A DNA stretch of 18,015 bases. Source: an uncultured bacterium. Its GTDB lineage: Bacteria > Bacillota_I > Bacilli_A > RF39 > UBA660. This document shows positions 9,011-14,823 of the stretch, in pieces. The translations under genes were made by a program, and so were the position numbers. The stretch lies in contig CASEAD010000054.1 of the NCBI GenBank assembly GCA_949285775.1, forward strand, positions 1 to 18,015. Reading direction: 5' to 3'. Within the stretch, counting starts at the first letter, position 1, and each line of letters begins with the position of its first letter. The notes beneath the pieces are model-generated. The model had not been told where the DNA came from. It made no database searches and was given only the letters and a program-made list of their open reading frames with translations.

Positions 9011-9671
9011 ATTTACAAGTATAACCTAAATCTTCATAATTAGATCTAAGAGTAGTAAAATTCCTATCTACATTAAATCTAGTTAAATCAGAATCACTTA
9101 TCTTATCAAAATCAATCTCATAAATAATCTTATATTCATTATCATTATCTGTATCTACTTTATAAGAGAATCCCTCAATATTATCATATGTACTCATTTG
9201 ATTTTGATAAGTATCTCTAATACCAGCAATATCTAAAATAGTACTTGTAACACCATCAATAGTAGTATCAATAGCATCTCCAACAACACCATCAACTATA
9301 TCATCACCATCAACAGTATTATTATTAGCATCATTATCTCTGTCTTCATCAAGTCCATCAGTATCAGCATCAACTCCATCTACATCGTCATTATCTGTAG
9401 TATTATTATCTGTAGCATTATCATCTGTAGTATCATCTATAACACCATCATCAGTATTATTATCAGCAGCATTATTAGTAGTGTCATCCTGAGTATAATG
9501 ATACGTAATAGTTACATATTTAACTACATCATCTTTATATTTAATATCATAAGTAGTATCAGTAGTCAACCCATTTACCGTATTAGTTGAAGTACAGCTT
9601 AAAGTTTCAGTACCATTATCGCATCCTGCCATTAAAAATAAAGCACTTAGACAAATTAATACTTTTTTCAT
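9009..9671 (-). CDS. Acidic low-complexity lipoprotein, DUF1307/YehR-like
   Basis: The 220 aa product has a short signal peptide with lipobox LMAGC (C17), so it should be lipid-anchored on the outside of the membrane. The start is the ATG at 9671, with GGAGGG 6 nt upstream; an earlier in-frame start at 9746 would lie within the asnS terminator and add 25 residues before the signal sequence. Residues 22-60 (TLSCTSTNT..., then strands with YVTITYHY) and the end (LRSNYEDLGYTCK) resemble the two ends of DUF1307/YehR-type small lipoproteins. Between them sits a long insert (about 62-138) almost wholly of Asp, Asn, Thr, Gly and Val, encoded by imperfect DNA repeats. The insert is probably disordered and strongly negative, possibly binding cations or acting as a spacer. 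Function is unknown; the family link is by eye. Confidence 0.8.
   Translation of the reverse strand: MKKVLICLSALFLMAGCDNGTETLSCTSTNTVNGLTTDTTYDIKYKDDVVKYVTITYHYTQDDTTNNAADNNTDDGVIDDTTDDNATDNNTTDNDDVDGVDADTDGLDEDRDNDANNNTVDGDDIVDGVVGDAIDTTIDGVTSTILDIAGIRDTYQNQMSTYDNIEGFSYKVDTDNDNEYKIIYEIDFDKISDSDLTRFNVDRNFTTLRSNYEDLGYTCK
9391..9480. repeat. imperfect short tandem repeats inside the lipoprotein gene
   Basis: On the plus strand a roughly 15-nt unit like ATTATCTGTAGTATT recurs with changes across this stretch, together with many TCA/TCT-ATC triplets. It encodes the Asp/Asn/Thr-rich part of the lipoprotein. Such repeats can change in number by replication slippage, always in steps of codons here. 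Confidence 0.6.
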
Positions 9672-9690
9672 CTCTTCCCTCCAATCATTA

Positions 9691-9720
9691 ATAATATGCT
9701 CAAATAATAATATTTTACAA
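9691..9720 (-). promoter_or_regulatory. putative lipoprotein promoter
   Basis: On the minus strand TTGTAA (9715-9720) and TATTAT (9691-9696) are 18 bp apart, between the asnS terminator and the lipoprotein ribosome binding site. Both hexamers are imperfect. Its position fits a separately transcribed gene. Confidence 0.4.
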
Positions 9721-9735
9721 TTACCAATTTTTTCC

Positions 9736-9780
9736 AAAAAAAACACCTAATTGCTTTAAAAATCACAATTATTAGGTGTT
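9736..9780 (-). terminator. asnS terminator overlapping the end of its coding sequence
   Basis: Arms 9771-9780 and 9742-9751 form a perfect 10-bp stem (AACACCTAAT with ATTAGGTGTT) followed by T6 on the minus strand. The first arm lies in the codons for the last residues of AsnS and the stop codon sits in the 19-nt loop. Confidence 0.8.
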
Positions 9781-11126
9781 CTAAAATATGGTATAACATC
9801 TCTTATATTATCAATACCAGTCAAATATATAAGTAACCTCTCAAACCCAATACCAAACCCAGAATGAACTACACTACCATATCTTCTTAAATTAATATAC
9901 CAATCTAACTCATCCTTGTTCATACCAAGCTCATCCATTCTTTTAACTAACTTATCATAATCCTCTTCTCTTTGAGAACCACCAATCAGTTCCCCAACCC
10001 CAGGAACCTCTAAATCAACTGCCCTAACAGTTTTACCATCATCATTCTGCTTCATATAAAAAGCTTTAATATCCTTAGGCCAATCATAAATAAATACAGG
10101 ACAATTATAATAATCTGTTATATATTTTTCATGTTCCTTAGCAATATCTTCCCCATACTCAGGAACAAATTCCCATTTAACACCAGAATTCTTTAAAATA
10201 GTAATAACTTCCTCATGAGTAATCCTAACAAACTTACTATTAACTAATTTCTCTAATTTATCCTTAAGACCATTTTCTACAAACTTATCCAAAAACTCTA
10301 TCTCATCCTTACCATTATCAAGTACATAATTAACAATATACTTTAAACACTCTTCCTCTATATCCATAATACCAAACAAATCACAAAAACAAACCTCAGG
10401 CTCAATCATCCAAAACTCAGAAGCATGTATCTTAGTGTTAGAATTCTCCGCTCTAAAAGTAGGGCCAAACGTATAACACTTAGAAAATGCCGTTGCAAAA
10501 GTCTCAGCCTCTAACTGACCAGATACCGTAAGACCAGCACTTTTACCAAAAAAATCTTTACTATTATCTACCTTCCCTTTACTATCCTTAGGTAAATTAT
10601 CCAAATCTAACGTCGTTACCCTAAACATCTCCCCAGCACCTTCACAATCACTGGCAGTTATAATAGGAGCATGAAAATAAATATATCCTCTAGTTTGAAA
10701 ATACATATGCACAGCCATCGCTGCTAAACTCCTAATTCTAAATACAGCTTGAAACAAAGCGGTTCTAGGCCTCAAATAAGCTACATCTCTTAAAAATTCT
10801 CTAGTATGTCTTTTTGGTTGAATAGGATAAGTCTCATCACTTTTCCCAAGTAAAACTATCTCCCTAGCAGATAATTCAAAATCTTGCTTACCATTACTCT
10901 TAACAATAATACCCTTAACCATAATACTAGAACCAACTAATATTTTTTGTATATCTTCAAAATTAACAATATTATTATCATATACAACCTGAATAGTCTT
11001 TAAACAAGTACCATCATATAAATCAATAAAACCAAACTCCTTCTGCTTTCTATGACTCCTAACCCAGCCATTAACAACAACCTCTTTATCCATATAATCA
11101 TTACTATACAATTCCCTTATTTCCAT
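9756..11126 (-). CDS. asnS: Asparaginyl-tRNA synthetase
   Basis: AsnRS charges tRNA-Asn with asparagine in the cytoplasm. The 456 aa protein has an N-terminal OB-fold anticodon-binding domain (about 15-95) and a class II catalytic core: ITASDCEGAGEMF (156-168), motif 2 in TFGPTFRAENSNT (219-231), the PGVGELIGGSQRE segment (375-387), and motif 3 GFGIGFERLL (423-432) with R430. The insert around 172-195 (LDLDNLP, DFFGKSAGLTVSGQL) makes it more like the E. coli type (466 aa) than the shorter B. subtilis type (430 aa). The near C-terminal motif usually read as PRTP is here FRTP (448-451). The ATG has a weak GTGAG ribosome binding site 8 nt upstream. It appears to be transcribed alone, from an extended -10 promoter to a terminator overlapping its 3' end. 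Confidence 0.97.
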   Translation of the reverse strand: MEIRELYSNDYMDKEVVVNGWVRSHRKQKEFGFIDLYDGTCLKTIQVVYDNNIVNFEDIQKILVGSSIMVKGIIVKSNGKQDFELSAREIVLLGKSDETYPIQPKRHTREFLRDVAYLRPRTALFQAVFRIRSLAAMAVHMYFQTRGYIYFHAPIITASDCEGAGEMFRVTTLDLDNLPKDSKGKVDNSKDFFGKSAGLTVSGQLEAETFATAFSKCYTFGPTFRAENSNTKIHASEFWMIEPEVCFCDLFGIMDIEEECLKYIVNYVLDNGKDEIEFLDKFVENGLKDKLEKLVNSKFVRITHEEVITILKNSGVKWEFVPEYGEDIAKEHEKYITDYYNCPVFIYDWPKDIKAFYMKQNDDGKTVRAVDLEVPGVGELIGGSQREEDYDKLVKRMDELGMNKDELDWYINLRRYGSVVHSGFGIGFERLLIYLTGIDNIRDVIPYFRTPNNCDF

Positions 11127-11149
11127 AAAAACAACTCACTTTCATTATT

Positions 11150-11178
11150 ATTATACCAAATAATAACATTTTAAACAA
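11150..11178 (-). promoter_or_regulatory. asnS: asnS promoter
   Basis: On the minus strand TTGTTT (11173-11178) and TATAAT (11150-11155) are 17 bp apart, with a TGG extension just before the -10. Transcription would start near 11143, giving a very short leader, so no T-box riboswitch can precede asnS here. Confidence 0.7.
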
Positions 11179-11183
11179 TAAAA

Positions 11184-11214
11184 TAAAAAGATCATTGTTT
11201 AACACAACAATCTT
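11184..11214 (-). terminator. terminator after the XRE regulator
   Basis: Directly after the TAG stop, AAGAT/TGTT pairs with AACA/ATCTT around a 6-nt loop with a 3-nt bulge, followed by TTTATTTTATT on the minus strand. The bulge makes it less certain than the other hairpins in the window. Confidence 0.5.
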
Positions 11215-11568
11215 CTATCTCATCTTCTTTACTATTAAACTAACATATCTCTTAACATCTTTAATTAATTTAGTATATAAATTAGGATAATGTCTAATCT
11301 CATTAATAATATCTATATCATCCCTAGAAATAGAACCAATATACTCATTACCATCTTCACTTACAACAGGAACCTCTCTACCTAATAAATAATCAGTGGT
11401 AGTTTCAAAAATATCAGCAAGCATACAAAATGTTTCCAAACTAGGTGTCCTAGTACCATTCTCATATCCACAAATAGACACCTTTGTTACACCAATCATA
11501 TCACCTAACTCTTGTTGACTCATACCCTTTTCTAATCTCATATCCTTAATTCTTTTTCCAATTAACAT
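11215..11568 (-). CDS. XRE-family (Cro/CI-type) transcriptional regulator
   Basis: This 117 aa protein has an N-terminal helix-turn-helix of the HTH_3 type (about 5-60): the scaffold helix SQQELGDMIGV (17-27) and recognition helix TKVSICGYENG (28-38), then the family-typical TPSLETFCMLADIF and a DYLLG (59-63). The C-terminal part (about 75-117) is helical and charged and may serve for dimerisation; no peptidase domain is present. The start is taken as the ATG at 11568, since GAGGG lies 7 nt before it; an in-frame start 12 codons earlier lacks this support. It stands alone, and a perfect palindrome covers its putative promoter, which suggests self-repression. Its targets could be itself or neighbouring genes; it is not in the secretion operon. 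Confidence 0.92.
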   Translation of the reverse strand: MLIGKRIKDMRLEKGMSQQELGDMIGVTKVSICGYENGTRTPSLETFCMLADIFETTTDYLLGREVPVVSEDGNEYIGSISRDDIDIINEIRHYPNLYTKLIKDVKRYVSLIVKKMR

Positions 11569-11668
11569 TTCAATTCCCTCTTTCACTACAAAAATAATTA
11601 CCATTTTGTTAATGCCATTTTCTCAACCAAAACTAAGGTTCAAGAACAACATTAAACTAACAAGTAAT

Positions 11669-11681
11669 AGTATGCCATACT
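11669..11681. promoter_or_regulatory. candidate operator palindrome AGTATGCCATACT
   Basis: A perfect 6+1+6 inverted repeat (AGTATG-C-CATACT) lies about 100 bp before the XRE regulator and over its putative -10. Cro/CI-type dimers bind short palindromes of this kind. A nearby TGCA-n5-TGCA (11685-11697) covers the -35 region and may be a second, weaker site. Confidence 0.45.
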
Positions 11682-11697
11682 TCTGCATATTTTGCAA
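11669..11697 (-). promoter_or_regulatory. putative promoter of the XRE regulator
   Basis: On the minus strand TTGCAA (11692-11697) and CATACT (11669-11674) are 17 bp apart. Both hexamers match the consensus at four of six positions. The leader would be about 90 nt. The -10 lies inside the palindrome at 11669-11681. Confidence 0.4.
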
Positions 11698-11734
11698 CCC
11701 TTTTTTTATATTTTTTTTAAAAATATATCAATAT

Positions 11735-11763
11735 TTAAAAGAGATAACACACTAAGTTATCTC
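11735..11763 (-). terminator. terminator of the tiny-gene pair
   Basis: A perfect 8-bp stem (GAGATAAC with GTTATCTC, 7-nt loop) begins 6 nt after the stop of the second tiny gene and is followed by TTTT on the minus strand. Its presence supports the tiny genes as a real transcription unit. Confidence 0.7.
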
Positions 11764-11769
11764 AAACTT

Positions 11770-11892
11770 TTAAAAAAAACATGAACCTAAAATAATTGCT
11801 AATAAAATATATAAAACAATAATGATTAAAAAACCATTCCCTGTTCCACAATGAGTAGAACAAGTATTTGAACAAGCATTATTAGATGTCAT
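11770..11892 (-). CDS. YjcZ-like tiny membrane protein, 40 aa, Cys-rich
   Basis: This 40 aa product has a Ser/Asn/Cys-rich start with Cys at 7, 11 and 15, then one hydrophobic helix (GFLIIIVLYILLAIILG, 20-36) and ends SCFF. The helix pattern (G-F-hydrophobic-VL-x-ILL-x-I) is what I recognise from YjcZ-type tiny transmembrane proteins of spore-forming Bacilli, whose function is not settled. The ATG has a strong AAGGAGGT, with AGGAGG 9 nt upstream, placed directly after the stop of the 26-aa gene. A hairpin terminator follows at once. Alternative: an unrelated single-pass peptide such as a toxin; the family resemblance and pairing with a second clear member argue against that. Confidence 0.75.
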   Translation of the reverse strand: MTSNNACSNTCSTHCGTGNGFLIIIVLYILLAIILGSCFF

Positions 11893-11910
11893 ATTTTTTC
11901 ACCTCCTTAA

Positions 11911-11991
11911 TTAAATCCAAGCTCCTAGTATAATTATAAGTAATATAAATAATACTAGCACAATGGCTGCAGAAGATCCATAATTACCCAT
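11911..11991 (-). CDS. YjcZ-like tiny membrane protein, 26 aa
   Basis: The 26 aa product starts MGNYGSSAAIV and is followed by LVLFILLIIILGAWI, nearly the whole length being one membrane helix. This matches the YjcZ/tiny-TM pattern of Bacilli closely, in its smallest form. The ATG has a run of six G (11998-12003) 6 nt upstream as ribosome binding site. It is the first gene of a two-gene unit with the 40-aa relative. Too short for usual gene finders. Confidence 0.75.
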   Translation of the reverse strand: MGNYGSSAAIVLVLFILLIIILGAWI

Positions 11992-12019
11992 TAGTATCCC
12001 CCCTTTTCTTCTTTCACAT

Positions 12020-12050
12020 TATTTTATGTTTAAATAATAAAAACTGTGAA
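12020..12050 (-). promoter_or_regulatory. promoter of the tiny-gene pair, housekeeping or SigK-like
   Basis: On the minus strand TTCACA (12045-12050) and TAAAAT lie 18 bp apart, both five of six to the housekeeping consensus. The same stretch contains CATAAAATA (12020-12028), which fits the SigK -10 pattern CATAnnnTA, with AC 17 bp upstream as SigK's short -35. The sequence alone does not decide between them. Confidence 0.45.
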
Positions 12051-12071
12051 TATAATACCCCAAAACAAAAT

Positions 12072-12094
12072 AAGAAAAAGTAGCATCCGCTACT
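12072..12094 (-). terminator. terminator of the secretion-like operon
   Basis: AGTAGC and GCTACT pair around GGAT, followed by TTTTCTTATTTT on the minus strand. The TAG stop of the last operon gene lies in the first arm. It marks the 3' end of the operon that runs in from the right edge. Confidence 0.75.
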
Positions 12095-12830
12095 GTAAAT
12101 ATAATTCATATCCCTTACCACTATCTTTATAAACACTATAATTAAGATTATTATAATATAAAGACGAAAGCACTAATTCATATTTATTATCTTCATCTAT
12201 ATCCAATATATAACATACATTATATTCAAAAGAAGTCAAATACTCACCAACAATTACTTCCTCTAAATCTTCATCATATACATATATACCAGAAAAAGTA
12301 ACATAATCAGTATCATCATAAAAATTTAATATATATATAGTCTCTAAAGACTCATCATTATCTAAATCAACAATGACCTTATTAGCGCTCATATTATAAT
12401 TTAAATTACTATTAATAATATCATTAAGTATTAACCTATCATTATCATTTATCATCTCATAATCAAACAAGAAAACATTTATATCATAATTAGAACTATA
12501 TGCCATTAAAGAACCCTCATACTGTAAACTATCATAATTAGTATCAAAAGCATACAATGAATTATTATTAACTCTCAAAGTATATTCACCATAATAGTGA
12601 TTATGTGAATATACTTTAAAATAATTATCATCATCTAAATACTCATAATCATATATATTATTCCACTGCCTATCTTCATACCTCCAGCCAATAATACCAT
12701 CAATAATAATATCTGCAGTTTGTTTATCAAGAATATCGGATCTATACGCTATAAAATACATAACAACTAAATATATTAATAAAATTGAACCAGCTATCAC
12801 ATACTTCTTATGTTTCTTTATAAAATTCAT
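12090..12830 (-). CDS. Membrane-anchored protein with two DxDxDxxxE loops
   Basis: This 246 aa protein has a basic cytoplasmic start, one membrane helix (about 10-29) and a long acidic, Tyr/Asn/Asp-rich outer domain. Two segments, DLDNDESLE (155-163) and DIDEDNKYE (210-218), each followed by a hydrophobic strand, look like the calcium-binding loops of FG-GAP/VCBS or related beta-propeller repeats. I do not recognise the family as a whole. The ATG at 12830 is preferred: GGAGG lies 9 nt upstream of it, whereas the in-frame TTG at 12836 is only 3 nt from GGAGG. It is the last gene of the operon, directly after the peptidoglycan hydrolase, so a role at the cell surface beside the putative secretion channel is an inference. 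Alternative: a lineage-specific protein unrelated to secretion. Confidence 0.8.
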   Translation of the reverse strand: MNFIKKHKKYVIAGSILLIYLVVMYFIAYRSDILDKQTADIIIDGIIGWRYEDRQWNNIYDYEYLDDDNYFKVYSHNHYYGEYTLRVNNNSLYAFDTNYDSLQYEGSLMAYSSNYDINVFLFDYEMINDNDRLILNDIINSNLNYNMSANKVIVDLDNDESLETIYILNFYDDTDYVTFSGIYVYDEDLEEVIVGEYLTSFEYNVCYILDIDEDNKYELVLSSLYYNNLNYSVYKDSGKGYELYLQ

Positions 12831-12832
12831 AA

Positions 12833-14800
12833 TCAATTTCCTCCAAAATTTTCTTGCAACTGTTCTCTCGTAACATCTCCAATAAAACTAAAATGCATAG
12901 CATCAGTAACAGAATTCCATTCACCGCCCCAACTTAAAGTATACCTATGAGCAATTTCTACAACTTTAGAACCTTCATATATAACCTGATACTTTGACTT
13001 AGATTCATCCATTTCATTCCATTCACTTTCTGTAACTTGATTACCACCACTACCTATAAATTCATTTCCTGACGTATTCCAATTAATATCACAAGCTGCA
13101 CCATAAGCATGAGCTGATAAACTAGAAGAACTTGTCTTAGGTCTATAATTATAACAAGCCAATTCTCCAGGAACAATCACAAAATCAGTAGCCTCATTAT
13201 AAATATCATTGAAAAATGCCGTAAAGAGTGGCGCTAAAGCCTCATTAACAGTCAAAGTGGCAGTACTCTCTTCCATTGAAAAATCAGACGAACTACTACT
13301 AGACCAAACTCTAATTGGAACAGTTATAGTAGTCATTCTACTATCCATAGTAGACTTAGAAACAGTCCTATAATCAGTAGATGTTCCAGTTAATGCCAAC
13401 CAAGCATCACTATCAGATAAATTAATAATTGTACTAACATCTGAACTATAACCAGGACTACACATACTAGTATCAATTTCTCCAAATATATTAATCCTAG
13501 TATTAGTCATTTGCTCAACCTGCCAATCAGAATAAACATCCTGATCCTCATCCGTAGTTTCAGTACAGTTTGAAGTATTACCTTCTTCGCAAATAGGTGC
13601 ATTATCACCACAAGCATTTCTTACTCTATCAGGCATATTATTAGGGTAAATATGCTCTGCATAATAACATCCACCTATACCAGAACCACCCGGATTCCAC
13701 CAATATTCACCAATGTTTGAATAAGTATTCATCATATCTTTTAAAGATGAATACTGAGATATATTATCTACAAAAGCCTTAACACCCTCACTAAAAGAAG
13801 AATAACTTCTGCAATTAGGATTAGTATTTGTGCATCCTATACCCCAATAATTATTACCACCAATCTCAATAGCAGGACTAAATCCTTCAACAAGAGCCCT
13901 AACAACAACAACTTCTGGATTAATATTATTCGCAACCGCTATATCATATATATTATCAGCATTTTCAGCAAATGTTTGAAAACCAGACTTATAATCACCG
14001 CTATATCCATCAGCATATTCTTCTAATCTAGTTCTAAATTCTTCTTTAGATAAAGTAGTAGTTTTTAAAGTGAACCCACACTCACTACCACCAGATGACT
14101 TACAAATAGAAGAAGTAGTATAAGAACTATAATCAGACTGCTCCAAAGTAGTAGCCAAAGAAGTATAATATTCAACAGAACCATCTAAATTATATGCCTC
14201 ACTAGGTAAAGAATTACCTAAAACATCACTAGATTCCAAACTACTACCACTATATCCAAAGTAAACATCCATAGGACTTGCACTAACGCTTGTCCAAACA
14301 GTACCATACTGTGTAACAATAGACTCTGATGCTTGAAATATCATATTAGATGGCAAATTATAATTACCAGTTAAAACTACTTGAGCAACATACAAAAACT
14401 CCCCTTGATTAGCTTCTGGAATAACATCATCAATAGAACTATTCTTATAACTAGAAAAATTAGCATAAGTATTATCTGATAACGCATATATCTCCTCATA
14501 AGAATCTCCGCCAGCATTATTCAAAACAATACTAGCAGTATTTAATTTAGCAAACAAAGAAGTCCCATTAACTTCCCTATAAACAATCATTGCCAGTAAC
14601 TGAGCTGCCTCCGTATCACAAGTCGCAACAATATCACCTTGAGCAATATCATCACCAGAACCACCTGAACCACTACTACTATCACCATCAAATATTCCCA
14701 ATACAATAAAAACCGCAATTAAAACAGTAAATAAAAGAAGAAAAGTAGATGCAATAGAAGGACCCAATATTAATAATAACTTACCTTTTAGATTATCCAT
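12833..14800 (-). CDS. Membrane-anchored peptidoglycan hydrolase with three catalytic domains
   Basis: The 655 aa protein has one membrane helix (about 11-36), a Ser/Gly linker (40-50) and three regions that resemble cell-wall enzymes. First is a SleB/CwlJ-like Hydrolase_2 domain (about 60-183) with IVYREV and candidate catalytic E76. Second is a glucosaminidase/lysozyme-like (GH73) domain (about 250-390) with ALVEGFSP (E305), GNNYWGIG and a YSSFSEGVKAF segment. Third is an M15 peptidase of the CwlK/VanY fold (about 510-650) with SAHAYGAACD (H564, D571) and WGGEW...DAMHF (D633, H636), the zinc and catalytic residues all present. Several Cys between 232 and 447 may form disulfides. Type IV systems of Gram-positives usually carry such an enzyme to open the wall; being 23 nt downstream of virB4 fits this. 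The ATG has GGTGAT 8 nt upstream. Confidence 0.88.
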   Translation of the reverse strand: MDNLKGKLLLILGPSIASTFLLLFTVLIAVFIVLGIFDGDSSSGSGGSGDDIAQGDIVATCDTEAAQLLAMIVYREVNGTSLFAKLNTASIVLNNAGGDSYEEIYALSDNTYANFSSYKNSSIDDVIPEANQGEFLYVAQVVLTGNYNLPSNMIFQASESIVTQYGTVWTSVSASPMDVYFGYSGSSLESSDVLGNSLPSEAYNLDGSVEYYTSLATTLEQSDYSSYTTSSICKSSGGSECGFTLKTTTLSKEEFRTRLEEYADGYSGDYKSGFQTFAENADNIYDIAVANNINPEVVVVRALVEGFSPAIEIGGNNYWGIGCTNTNPNCRSYSSFSEGVKAFVDNISQYSSLKDMMNTYSNIGEYWWNPGGSGIGGCYYAEHIYPNNMPDRVRNACGDNAPICEEGNTSNCTETTDEDQDVYSDWQVEQMTNTRINIFGEIDTSMCSPGYSSDVSTIINLSDSDAWLALTGTSTDYRTVSKSTMDSRMTTITVPIRVWSSSSSSDFSMEESTATLTVNEALAPLFTAFFNDIYNEATDFVIVPGELACYNYRPKTSSSSLSAHAYGAACDINWNTSGNEFIGSGGNQVTESEWNEMDESKSKYQVIYEGSKVVEIAHRYTLSWGGEWNSVTDAMHFSFIGDVTREQLQENFGGN

Positions 14801-14823
14801 ATATTACATCACCATCTTCTCTC

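Noticed and set aside
11127..11214. T-box riboswitch before asnS
   Set aside because: The distance from the putative transcription start to the ATG is only about 20 nt and no T-box sequence is seen.
11770..11991. Type I toxin-antitoxin system
   Set aside because: The peptides are small and hydrophobic, but they match the YjcZ pattern, are two in one operon with strong ribosome binding sites, and no antisense RNA promoter is evident.
11605..12089. CRISPR array or tRNA gene in the low-coding region
   Set aside because: No regularly spaced repeats and no cloverleaf or TTCGANNC-type arm could be found; the stretch is explained by promoter, palindrome, two tiny genes and terminators.
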